Of a stretch of 7,862 nucleotides of DNA, positions 1-6,130 are shown piece after piece (within the stretch, counting starts at the first letter, position 1; the number at the start of each line of letters is the position of its first letter). Position numbers and translations under genes: made by a program. The DNA is from Erysipelotrichaceae bacterium UBA6182 (GTDB lineage: Bacteria > Bacillota_I > Bacilli_A > Erysipelotrichales > Erysipelotrichaceae): NCBI GenBank assembly GCA_002422065.1, contig DITO01000113.1, forward strand, positions 550-8,411, written 5' to 3'. The notes under the pieces were generated by a model. That model had not been told where the DNA came from, ran no database searches, and worked only from the letters and a program-made list of their open reading frames with translations.

Positions 1-642
1 AACTGCAAGGAAGCCGTTACTGACTTCATGACTCAGAAATTTGTTGATCCAGTCATGAATGTTCCAAGTCGAAACCGTGGACCAGTAATGAAGAGTGAAG
101 GTGAACGATTAGTAGAGAGTCTTTTTATTAATCAGAACGAACCATATTATTCAGAATTGAAGACATTAATAGGTGCAGACTATATTCTTAACCAAGTACC
201 CGTGGGTCTATTTCAGAGTAACGTCAAGAATGATAATAAGATTTTCACAGGTGGTTCTAGTGCAATAGATCTACTAGGATTTAAAGGTGAAGATATCATT
301 CATCTTATTGAGTTGAAGACTGAAAATAATATAAAATTAGGCGTCCTAAGTGAATTTCTATTCTATGCCTTTATTATGCAGGGTTTGTTTATTTCTAAAG
401 ACATCAACTATTCGAAAGCAGAGTTTCCAGATTCCTTTAGTCAGTATGCAAGTCTTTTGAGAAGAGGTACTGTAGACAAAATAAGTGGACACCTGCTTTG
501 CGAAAACTATCATCCTTTATTAAGCAATGAAGTTATTGCATTACTCAATCTTGGCTTAAGGAAATTCAATATTTCATTAGAACGACTAAAGTACAGCTAT
601 GACAAAAGTAAACAAGTCATTTCTAAACTACAAAGACTATGA
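1..642 (+). CDS. PD-(D/E)XK nuclease-like protein (5' end outside window)
   Basis: The reading frame is open from base 1, so the true start is probably outside the window. The first internal ATG is at 28 and has only a poorly spaced AAGGAA upstream. Numbered from that ATG (204 aa), the protein shows the order of a PD-(D/E)XK nuclease core: a helix with E27 (SEGERLVESLF), then D81 (AIDLLGF), then a beta strand carrying E95-x-K97 (HLIELKTEN), then a helix (LSEFLFYAFIM, 107-117). D81, E95 and K97 would be the metal-binding and catalytic residues. The family cuts or repairs DNA, or less often RNA. I recognise no specific subfamily. The stop codon overlaps the start of the next gene (ATGA), so the two are translationally coupled and probably work together. 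No signal peptide or membrane segment is seen, so it should be cytoplasmic. The fold call is fairly safe; substrate and biological role are not known. Confidence 0.75.
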   Translation, partial: NCKEAVTDFMTQKFVDPVMNVPSRNRGPVMKSEGERLVESLFINQNEPYYSELKTLIGADYILNQVPVGLFQSNVKNDNKIFTGGSSAIDLLGFKGEDIIHLIELKTENNIKLGVLSEFLFYAFIMQGLFISKDINYSKAEFPDSFSQYASLLRRGTVDKISGHLLCENYHPLLSNEVIALLNLGLRKFNISLERLKYSYDKSKQVISKLQRL

Positions 643-1814
643 AAATAACGATTCATCGTGGAACTCATCAAATTGGTGGGACAATCACAGAAATACAATC
701 CGAGAAGGCAAGAATCTTTATCGATATGGGGGAAGAACTACCTAATGAAGATAAGCCAAGCTCTCCTATAGAAATTGAAGGAGTTATGACTTCTAATGTT
801 AACTGTGATGCAGTTTTCTTTACACATAATCACGGCGATCATATCGGTATGTTCTCCCGAATCAACAAGTCTATTCCGCTCTACTTAGGTGAAGCATCCA
901 AAGAAATCTATCTAACTTTACAGAAATATTTAAAATCAACACACCTTAACCACCTTGAGCAAATAATCACTTTTAAAGCTATGGACAAGATAAGCATAAA
1001 AGATATCACCGTGACGCCTTTGTTGGTCGATCACTCTGCTTATGACGCTTATATGTTTATTATCGAGTCTGATGGTAAGAAAATCTTACATACAGGAGAT
1101 TTCAGAAATCACGGTTTCAAAGGTAAGGGATTACTAAAAATGTTGAGTGTTTATGCTAAGGATATAGATCTTTTGATTACCGAAGGAACAACACTGTCTA
1201 GAAGTTATCAAACTGTTTTGTCGGAATCAGAATTGAAGAATAAGGCAGAGAAACTGCTGAGTGAAAAGAAGTATGTGTTTGTATTGTGTTCTTCAACCAA
1301 CATAGATCGGATCTCAGCTTTTTATCAAGCTAATCCACACGGTAAGTATTTTGTCTGTGATGAATATCAGAAAGATATACTGGGTATCGTTGAGAAACAT
1401 GGGGCAAAGTATACTGACCTGTATCAATACAAAAATGTGCATATCTATAGTTCAAAGTTAGTATCCATTTTAAAAGCGCAAGGCTTCTGCATGCTGGTTA
1501 GAAACAATCCTAAGTTCGCAAAAATTATGAAGCAATTTGATCCAGCTGAATGCTTAGTTATATATTCTATGTGGCAAGGTTATTTAGAAGGCAAAAATAA
1601 TGACTTGAAGGACTTTCTTAATGATTACCAATGGATATCTCTACATACGAGTGGTCATGCGAGTCAAGAAACTATTCAAGAGGTTATTGGGCTACTCAAT
1701 CCTAAAGTAGGTGTAATTCCTATACATAGTGAAAATCCTGAGATGTTAAACCATCTGAGGGTATCAAGTAGAGTTATAATGCTTCAAGACAAGGAAAGTT
1801 TTGAATTGGATTAA
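639..1814 (+). CDS. beta-CASP metallo-beta-lactamase-fold nuclease, RNase J-like core
   Basis: A 391-aa metallo-beta-lactamase-fold protein. Motif II is complete (H63-N-H65-G-D67-H68), followed by a motif III histidine (VDHSAYDAY, H132), motif IV aspartate (HTGDFR, D154) and TEGT (181-184). The second half carries the beta-CASP signatures: LHTSGHAS with H340 (motif B) and PIHSEN with H363 (motif C). This arrangement is that of RNase J and CPSF73-type enzymes, which cut RNA, and sometimes DNA, with two zinc ions. At 391 aa it is well short of the roughly 550 aa of housekeeping RNase J and lacks its C-terminal domain, so it is more likely an accessory hydrolase. The ATG lies inside the stop of the upstream nuclease gene (4-bp overlap), so the pair forms one operon. 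Catalytic residues look intact. Substrate and any defence role are inference. Confidence 0.85.
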   Translation: MKITIHRGTHQIGGTITEIQSEKARIFIDMGEELPNEDKPSSPIEIEGVMTSNVNCDAVFFTHNHGDHIGMFSRINKSIPLYLGEASKEIYLTLQKYLKSTHLNHLEQIITFKAMDKISIKDITVTPLLVDHSAYDAYMFIIESDGKKILHTGDFRNHGFKGKGLLKMLSVYAKDIDLLITEGTTLSRSYQTVLSESELKNKAEKLLSEKKYVFVLCSSTNIDRISAFYQANPHGKYFVCDEYQKDILGIVEKHGAKYTDLYQYKNVHIYSSKLVSILKAQGFCMLVRNNPKFAKIMKQFDPAECLVIYSMWQGYLEGKNNDLKDFLNDYQWISLHTSGHASQETIQEVIGLLNPKVGVIPIHSENPEMLNHLRVSSRVIMLQDKESFELD

Positions 1815-1836
1815 TAGAAGAGAGTTTAACCACCCG

Positions 1837-1870
1837 CTCTTATCAATTAAGAGAGATTACAATATAATCT
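1837..1870. terminator. Two tandem small palindromes after the beta-CASP gene, possible weak terminator
   Basis: CTCTTA (1837-1842) pairs with TAAGAG (1848-1853). Directly abutting it, AGATTA (1854-1859) pairs with TAATCT (1865-1870). Each has a 6-bp perfect stem and a 5-nt loop. There is no U-tract, so an intrinsic terminator is doubtful. A transcript end stabiliser or a protein binding site are alternatives. A third loose pair, AAGCTT with AAGCTT, follows at about 1883-1908. Confidence 0.3.
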
Positions 1871-1935
1871 AAAATAAACAGAAGCTTTTCTTTTGCATAA
1901 TCTAAGCTTACTAGTACGTTTGAATTCTACCTGTG

Positions 1936-1964
1936 TACATCTCACATCAATCACGAAATAATAT
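1936..1964 (+). promoter_or_regulatory. Possible promoter of module copy 1
   Basis: TACATC (1936-1941), a 17-nt spacer and TAATAT (1959-1964). The same hexamers with the same spacing occur in copy 2 (5622-5650). The -35 is a poor match to consensus. Conservation between diverged copies and position upstream of the gene are the main support. A small hairpin, AGATAG (1969-1974) with CTATCT (1982-1987), sits just downstream in copy 1 only. Confidence 0.35.
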
Positions 1965-2002
1965 ATATAGATAGACACAAGCTATCTAAATGGAGGTGTC
2001 TG

Positions 2003-2200
2003 ATGGAAGGTCTCATAATCATCGCTGTTATTCTTGGAATCTGGTATTGGTTAGGTTATACATCACTGACTCAAATCATTCGAAATGAGTCTGGTGATCC
2101 GTCTTCTACTGTGTCAGTAAAAGAAGTTATCATATACATGGCACTGTCATTAATAGCTGTTCATGCAGCAGAAGAACTTGTTAGAAAGTTAAAGAAGTGA
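2003..2200 (+). CDS. Small two-helix membrane protein of unknown function
   Basis: A 65-aa protein with a strong site GGAGGTG (1992-1998) four bases upstream of ATG. The N-terminus is a hydrophobic helix (about residues 3-19, rich in I, V, L, W). A polar stretch follows (about 20-38, including E29, S and D), then a second hydrophobic helix (about 40-56) and a basic tail ending RKLKK. It is probably a two-pass inner membrane peptide with the lysine-rich end in the cytoplasm. Comparison with the copy at 5685 shows about 12 synonymous changes against 10 missense changes, nearly all conservative (I/V, A/V, S/T), so it has been maintained as a protein. Size and topology would fit a holin-like, toxin-like or accessory membrane subunit, but I do not recognise the family. 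It ends at a strong terminator, so it may be expressed alone. Confidence 0.75.
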   Translation: MEGLIIIAVILGIWYWLGYTSLTQIIRNESGDPSSTVSVKEVIIYMALSLIAVHAAEELVRKLKK

Positions 2201-2231
2201 GGATTCTACACAAAGGAATCCTCTTTTTTTT
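2199..2231 (+). terminator. Intrinsic terminator of the small membrane protein gene
   Basis: GAGGATTC (2199-2206) pairs perfectly with GAATCCTC (2216-2223), followed by eight T residues (2224-2231). The stem overlaps the stop codon. The stem is kept in copy 2. Confidence 0.92.
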
Positions 2232-2290
2232 GATGCTCAGAGATGGACATTGTAGTAGGAAAGTATGAATAAGACTCAGGGCATTTGAAT

Positions 2291-2385
2291 GGTCTCAATA
2301 GGAGCTCCACGTCACACGATTGCCACTTAATAAGCATTAATACTCGTCAAACAAGAATGTGTGACGTGGATTGAATACGGAGACC
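2291..2385 (+). ncRNA. 95-nt structured RNA-like element, copy 1
   Basis: Outer stem GGTCTC (2291-2296) with GAGACC (2380-2385). Inner stem of 12 perfect base pairs: TCCACGTCACAC (2306-2317) with GTGTGACGTGGA (2359-2370). The two stems are separated by a symmetric 9x9 internal loop (2297-2305, which includes AGGAGC, and 2371-2379, TTGAATACG). The apical loop is about 41 nt. A homologue of the same length lies at 5974-6068 with the same stems and near-identical internal loop. Two of its base changes preserve pairing only as G-U on the plus strand, which points to a plus-strand RNA. I see no convincing promoter of its own between the terminator and the element, so it may rely on readthrough or processing. 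It matches no RNA family I recognise. A DNA-level role such as a folded recombination site is a weaker alternative. Confidence 0.65.
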
Positions 2386-2439
2386 GTGGTGTGTTTTAAC
2401 TCACACAGCTTATGAAGAATGTCTTGATGTGTCTGTTTA

Positions 2440-2512
2440 ATCTCGTTGCTTACTCAGAATTAGTAACGTATGGTGTATAGCGCTAAAGAGTGAGTAGAGG
2501 TATAATCGAGAT
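2440..2512 (+). other. Second large stem-loop between module 1 and the helicase gene
   Basis: ATCTCG (2440-2445) pairs with CGAGAT (2507-2512). Next to it, ten continuous pairs (three of them G-U) join 2446-2455 (TTGCTTACTC) to 2488-2497 (GAGTGAGTAG), with a 9-nt bulge at 2498-2506. Inside, TTAG (2460-2463) can pair with CTAA (2483-2486). Its 3' half has a diverged match at 6546-6580. It lies in the leader region of the helicase operon and could be a riboregulator, a separate small RNA or part of a duplicated non-coding tract. Function unknown. Confidence 0.4.
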
Positions 2513-2563
2513 AATAATATATTCGTTTATTTATGTACGTTATAGGTTTATTCTTTTTTAACA

Positions 2564-2569
2564 TAATAT
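2564..2569 (+). promoter_or_regulatory. Possible -10 box for the helicase operon
   Basis: TAATAT in an AT-rich tract about 85 bp before the helicase start. No good -35 is seen at 17 bp (TATAGG at 2541-2546), so this is only a tentative placement. Confidence 0.2.
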
Positions 2570-2651
2570 TCATCTGTGTGGTTCATAATTGAGCTTAAGG
2601 GTTTGCAAAGTCACATTCTGCATAATCTAGGAGTTCAAAAGGGGCGGGGAC

Positions 2652-4784
2652 ATGGATTTCCTAGAGTACTTGAGTGTGCAGCACAAGATTGTGCTCAATC
2701 CTCAACAAAAACAGGCAGTGTTGACGATCGATGGTGCGACACTGCTTCTTGCCGTGCCTGGAAGTGGAAAGACGACGGTTATCATCACACGACTAGGAAA
2801 CATGATCTTCAACCACCAGATCCCTCCTGAGCACATTTTAAACATAAGCTTCAGCAGAGCATCAGCACGTGATATGAAGTCGAGATTCATAAGGTTGTTC
2901 GGACCTGATCCGGATGATCGTGTCGAAATCAGGACGATCCACAGCTTCTGTCTCAAGGTGTTGAAGGAGTGCTACAGTGCTGATAATAAGGTGGTCCCAA
3001 AGCTTATTGAAGATAACTTCTCTAGGATTAAGAAGCTGTATGTTGAGCAGACAAAAAAGTATATTGGGGATGAAATCATAAAGGAGATCATCCAGAAGAT
3101 CAGCTACAGCACAAACATGCTTCTACAACCTGCACAAATCAGTGAGATTAGTGTGGCTGGGTGTGACTTCAAGGAGATATACAAACAATATCAGGAGATT
3201 AAGGAGAAGTCTGGAGTCATTGATTTCGATGACATGCTTCGTATCGTCTATGATCTCTTTAAGGATAGACCGGATTACTTAAATCGTTATCAAGAACAAT
3301 TTCGATACATCAACTTGGATGAAGCACAAGACACTTCATTTCTTCAGCATGAGATCATTCGTCTCTTGGCACAAAAATATGGCAACATCTTCATGGTAGG
3401 CGATGAGGACCAAAGCATCTATGGATTTAGAGCCGCCTTCCCCAAAGCGTTGCTTAACTTTCAGCAGACATACTCGAATGCGAATGTGCTGAAGATGGAA
3501 CGGAATTATCGTTCCACGAAGAGCATCGTCAATGTCGCAAACAAGTTCATCAAGCAGAACAAGGAAAGATTCGACAAGGACATGTTCTGTGAAAATGAAG
3601 AAGGAACACCAATCAACCATCTTGATTTAAATGATTTGAGTGAACAGTACAGCTTTATTGTCAACCAAATCAAGAGCATGAGTTCAGATAAGAACTTGGC
3701 CATCCTTTATCGAAACAACGATTCTGCGGTTCCCCTTGTGGACACCTTGGAACGAGCAGGAATACACTTCTCCATAAGAGAGAACACACCTACATTCTTC
3801 ACGCACTTTGTCACCAATGACATTTTGGCATACATCAAATTGGCGATTGATGGTTCTGATATTGCATCCTTTGAGAAGATCTATTATAAATTGAACCTTG
3901 GCTTATCGAAGAAGATGCTCGAGTTCGTCAAACAGAACCCCAAAGGTAACGTGTTCAACACCCTTGTTAGATTCCCTGGCATGGAGAAAACAATCATTTC
4001 CAACATCAAGAGTCGTCAAACTGATTTCGAGAATATGGGTCGCATGAAGCCCCTTGATGCACTTAGATCCATTGAGACCAAACTAGGCTACACTTCAATC
4101 TTGAAAGGTTTGGCGAAACAAGGTTACTCATTCGAAACGCTGATGCAGAAGCTCAACACTTTGAAGAACATCGCCGCGAAGACGTTTGATAACAAGAGCT
4201 TCCTTGAGAGAGTAGGTAAACTTCAGGAGATCATGGAGACCTATGGAATCAATGAGAGTAAGGTAACCTTATCGACTGTTCACTCCAGTAAGGGATTGGA
4301 GTTTGATATCGTAATCTTGATTGATGCGATCGATGGTCAGTTTCCATCGTCTGAGAGTATTCGACTTAAGGAAGAGGAGGAAGACGCTTCTCTTTATGAA
4401 GAAGAGACAAGGTTGTTCTATGTTGGGATAACACGTGCTCGAAAAGAACTGATTACAGTGTCTTCAGCTAAGTTCTATGATCAGCAGATTAGGATGTCGC
4501 GTTTCATTGATAATCTAAAGCCGAGATTAGTTCAACAGCAAACAAGCTATGTTCAAGACACAACAGGTTATAAACCATACATAAGACATACAAAGGATAA
4601 AGCTACTGTTGAGAAGGAAATAAGAAATTATAAGGTGGGGACTAAAATAAGTCATAATACCTTCGGTGTAGGCGTCATTACAAGCATATCGGGAGTAACT
4701 GCAGAAATTATGTTTAACAAGAGTGGTTATAAAAGGCTCGATCTCAAGATGTGTGTAAAAGCTAGAATCATTATAAACGTTTGA
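2652..4784 (+). CDS. UvrD/PcrA-like SF1A DNA helicase
   Basis: A 710-aa ATP-dependent 3'-5' DNA helicase with all SF1A motifs in order: Q motif LNPQQKQAV (15-23), Walker A AVPGSGKTT (34-42), Ia ISFSRASARDMKSR (65-78), Ib IRTIHSFC (93-100), Walker B LDEAQDTS (222-229), III VGDEDQSIYGFRAA (249-262), IV MERNYRST (282-289), V STVHSSKGLEFDIV (541-554) and VI LFYVGITRARKEL (588-600). The C-terminal stretch (about 660-705, GTKISHNTFGVGVITSI) resembles the Tudor-like tail of PcrA and UvrD. Length is close to housekeeping PcrA (about 730 aa), but many residues differ from a typical PcrA, so a paralogue such as the YjcD type or an island helicase is more likely. Start: GGGGCGGGG lies 2 bases before ATG. 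By inspection its codons end in G or C (AAG, GAG, ATC) more often than in the next gene, suggesting different origins. It forms an operon with the 4810 gene. Confidence 0.93.
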   Translation: MDFLEYLSVQHKIVLNPQQKQAVLTIDGATLLLAVPGSGKTTVIITRLGNMIFNHQIPPEHILNISFSRASARDMKSRFIRLFGPDPDDRVEIRTIHSFCLKVLKECYSADNKVVPKLIEDNFSRIKKLYVEQTKKYIGDEIIKEIIQKISYSTNMLLQPAQISEISVAGCDFKEIYKQYQEIKEKSGVIDFDDMLRIVYDLFKDRPDYLNRYQEQFRYINLDEAQDTSFLQHEIIRLLAQKYGNIFMVGDEDQSIYGFRAAFPKALLNFQQTYSNANVLKMERNYRSTKSIVNVANKFIKQNKERFDKDMFCENEEGTPINHLDLNDLSEQYSFIVNQIKSMSSDKNLAILYRNNDSAVPLVDTLERAGIHFSIRENTPTFFTHFVTNDILAYIKLAIDGSDIASFEKIYYKLNLGLSKKMLEFVKQNPKGNVFNTLVRFPGMEKTIISNIKSRQTDFENMGRMKPLDALRSIETKLGYTSILKGLAKQGYSFETLMQKLNTLKNIAAKTFDNKSFLERVGKLQEIMETYGINESKVTLSTVHSSKGLEFDIVILIDAIDGQFPSSESIRLKEEEEDASLYEEETRLFYVGITRARKELITVSSAKFYDQQIRMSRFIDNLKPRLVQQQTSYVQDTTGYKPYIRHTKDKATVEKEIRNYKVGTKISHNTFGVGVITSISGVTAEIMFNKSGYKRLDLKMCVKARIIINV

Positions 4785-4809
4785 TCAATCTAGAGTGGGG
4801 TAAATGTCT

Positions 4810-5526
4810 ATGAACAGTTATAAAGAATTAGTAGATAAGTATAAGGATTATTTGAAATCTTCAGAAGCATTAGCAGTTTATCTAGTAAAATCATATGTTC
4901 GTCAAGTTGATACAAGAAATAAATGGATAGATATTGTGAATAGTAGTACTTGGGAACATAGGTCGGGTAAAACAGCGTTTAATTACATAATTATTGAGGT
5001 TTTCGATAGAATGAAACATCCAATTTATCCAAAAAGAACTGATCAAATGGATGATTATGGATACAGACAGATTTGTAAGGCTATTACTTGGGAGGTTTCT
5101 CATGACGATATTAGAGATCAACGAGAAAGAGGAATTAGAGGTCAACTTTTTCTTACAATAGTTCCAATCTATAATAAAAACAAAGGAAAAAAAGTAGTCA
5201 TTGAAAAACCTTTCTGGAACGAGGAATATGGTGGCTATGATTATACTGGCAACGTACCAACGACAACAAAGAAAATCGAAAAAGATATGGAACCTGATTG
5301 GGATTACTTCGTTAAGGCTTGCAAGCAAATAACGGATGTGGATGTTGACAGAATTACTAAGTATTTCGATTCGTACATTTTGCCTAGGATTCATCAAGAA
5401 CGAAATAATCGTATTAAATGGTACTTTGTTGATTATGGATCAAACAAAAAACAATCAAGAAAGATAAACTCGTTAAAAGAAAAGAATGAATTGAAACATA
5501 GAGAAGGCTTACTTCAAAAAGATTAA
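4810..5526 (+). CDS. Hypothetical protein co-transcribed with the UvrD-like helicase
   Basis: Two in-frame ATGs occur, at 4804 and 4810. GTGGGG (4795-4800) is 3 bases from the first and 9 from the second, so 4810 (238 aa) is the better start. It begins about 25 bases after the helicase stop with no terminator between, so it is probably an operon partner. The protein is cytoplasmic, highly charged and rich in aromatic residues. The N-terminal half is predicted helical (KELVDKYKDYLKSSEALAVY), the middle has strand-like tracts around 113-134, and the C-terminal part ends in a very basic helix (from about 213, rich in K, R and E), which could contact nucleic acid or a partner. I see no catalytic motif and recognise no family. 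It is more AT-rich than the helicase gene. A helicase-associated accessory or defence subunit is possible from context only. Confidence 0.75.
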   Translation: MNSYKELVDKYKDYLKSSEALAVYLVKSYVRQVDTRNKWIDIVNSSTWEHRSGKTAFNYIIIEVFDRMKHPIYPKRTDQMDDYGYRQICKAITWEVSHDDIRDQRERGIRGQLFLTIVPIYNKNKGKKVVIEKPFWNEEYGGYDYTGNVPTTTKKIEKDMEPDWDYFVKACKQITDVDVDRITKYFDSYILPRIHQERNNRIKWYFVDYGSNKKQSRKINSLKEKNELKHREGLLQKD

Positions 5527-5581
5527 GAGCTACTATGAGTGTGGAAGAAAAGAGAAATCTGACATAAGGTAGACTAAGTTC

Positions 5582-5603
5582 GTTGAACTGGGAAGTTCTT
5601 AAC
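5582..5603 (+). terminator. Weak hairpin after the helicase operon
   Basis: GTTGAACT (5582-5589) can pair with AGTTC plus AAC (5594-5603, 2-nt bulge). AGTTC at 5577-5581 can alternatively pair with the same GAACT. There is no U-tract, so a terminator role is doubtful. Confidence 0.25.
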
Positions 5604-5684
5604 AGGAAACACTTACTCGTGTACATCACGTATCATTCGCGAAATAATATGTATAGGTACTAGTGATCTCAAAGGAGGCATCTG

Positions 5685-5882
5685 ATGGAAGGACTCATAA
5701 TCATCGTTGTTATTCTTGGAGTCTGGTATTGGTTAGGGCATGCATCGCTAACTCAAATCATTCGAAATTAGTCCGGTAATCCGAACGCAACCGTGACAGT
5801 CAAAGAAGTGATTATATACATGGTGCTGTCATTAGTAGCCGTTCATGCAGCAGAAGAACTTGTCAGAAAGTTGAAGAAGTGA
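5685..5882 (+). pseudogene. Second copy of the small membrane protein gene, with an in-frame TAG
   Basis: Full-length homologue of the gene at 2003: same 66 codons including the stop, no indels, and a strong site AAAGGAGG (5671-5678) before ATG. Codon 29, GAG in copy 1, is TAG here (5769-5771). Translation would give a 28-aa peptide with only the first membrane helix. The reading frame after the stop is otherwise intact to the same TGA, and changes there are mostly synonymous or conservative (D32N, S38T, A47V, I51V), so the stop is recent or has little cost. A truncated functional peptide, or TAG readthrough, cannot be excluded. Confidence 0.8.
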
Positions 5883-5909
5883 GGATTCTAGTTGATGGGA
5901 TCCTCTTTT
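5881..5909 (+). terminator. Intrinsic terminator of module copy 2
   Basis: GAGGATTC (5881-5888) pairs with GGATCCTC (5898-5905), with one G-U pair, followed by TTTT. The loop sequence differs from copy 1, but the stem is kept. Confidence 0.8.
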
Positions 5910-5973
5910 AATTTGGTGCAAGAGAAAAACATATCAGAAGAAAAATAGGCATGAACCTTTATGATAATTGCAT

Positions 5974-6068
5974 GGTCTCACCAGGAGCTCCACGTCACAA
6001 GATTACCTATTGGTAAGTATTCATACTCATCAAACTAGAATGTGTGGTGTGGATTGAATACGGAGACC
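5974..6068 (+). ncRNA. 95-nt structured RNA-like element, copy 2
   Basis: Same length and architecture as 2291-2385. Outer stem GGTCTC (5974-5979) with GAGACC (6063-6068). Inner stem 5989-5999 with 6043-6053, 11 bp. Relative to copy 1, two adjacent bases in the right arm (6047-6048) changed from AC to GT, converting U-A and G-C pairs to U-G and G-U. On the minus strand these would be A-C mismatches. The internal loop is conserved: AGGAGC on the left and an identical TTGAATACG on the right. In the apical loop TTACC (6003-6007) can pair with GGTAA (6012-6016), which copy 1 lacks. The AT-rich hairpin at 6097-6129 may end the transcript. Confidence 0.65.
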
Positions 6069-6096
6069 GTGGTGTGAATTATAAGATTAAGGATAT

Positions 6097-6129
6097 ATTA
6101 TATTATCATGTTTAAAACATTAATATAAT
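6097..6129. terminator. Long AT-rich hairpin, possible bidirectional terminator
   Basis: ATTATATTA (6097-6105) pairs perfectly with TAATATAAT (6121-6129), and ATGTTT (6108-6113) with AAACAT (6115-6120). A 2-nt bulge lies at 6106-6107, giving 15 bp in all. TTTT follows on the plus strand (6129-6132). It lies between the end of the 95-nt element and the stop of the convergent minus-strand gene, so it could end both transcripts. The low GC of the stem makes termination strength uncertain. Confidence 0.45.
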
Positions 6130-6130
6130 T

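Larger units (their letters stand above)
1933..2393 (+). repeat. Module copy 1: membrane protein, terminator, 95-nt structured element
   Basis: Direct repeat of about 460 bp, paired with 5619-6076. Similarity starts at GTGTACATC and ends at GAGACCGTGGTGTG in both copies. Within it the membrane protein gene, the terminator stem and the 95-nt element are conserved, while the linker between terminator and element (2232-2287 against 5910-5970) is not recognisably similar. No transposase, terminal inverted repeat or target duplication is visible. The unequal conservation suggests the parts are kept by selection and not merely copied recently. Confidence 0.8.
5619..6076 (+). repeat. Module copy 2: broken membrane protein gene, terminator, 95-nt element
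   Basis: Diverged direct repeat of 1933-2393, in the same orientation and on the other side of the helicase operon. The coding part differs at about one base in eight. The promoter-like hexamers (TACATC 5622-5627, TAATAT 5645-5650) and terminator are conserved. The tract directly after the module differs from that after copy 1: here a minus-strand gene follows. Confidence 0.8.

Noticed and set aside
2365..2378. CGTGGATTGAAT-like string (also near 6048-6060 and 7191-7204) similar to the 3' end of type I-C CRISPR repeats.
   Set aside because: There is no array: the occurrences are isolated, lie inside different structured elements, and have no regular repeat-spacer spacing or nearby cas genes.
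2291..2385. Reading the 95-nt element as an integron attC site or retron msr-msd.
   Set aside because: Ends do not fit the attC GTTRRRY/RYYYAAC core, and no integrase or reverse transcriptase is in the window. The strand-specific G-U changes favour RNA, but no retron can be claimed without an RT.
1933..2393. Type I toxin-antitoxin pair, with the small membrane protein as toxin.
   Set aside because: The RNA element lies downstream on the same strand after a terminator and shows no complementarity to the gene that I can see, so an antisense antitoxin is not supported.
2576..2830. Open frame of 84 codons overlapping the start of the helicase gene.
   Set aside because: It has no ribosome binding site and is out of frame with the helicase, whose motifs begin within the same stretch. 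It is a shadow.
4891..5397. 168-codon open frame on the minus strand inside the 240-aa gene.
   Set aside because: The plus-strand frame has an operon position and a ribosome binding site. The minus frame has composition-driven runs and no start signal.
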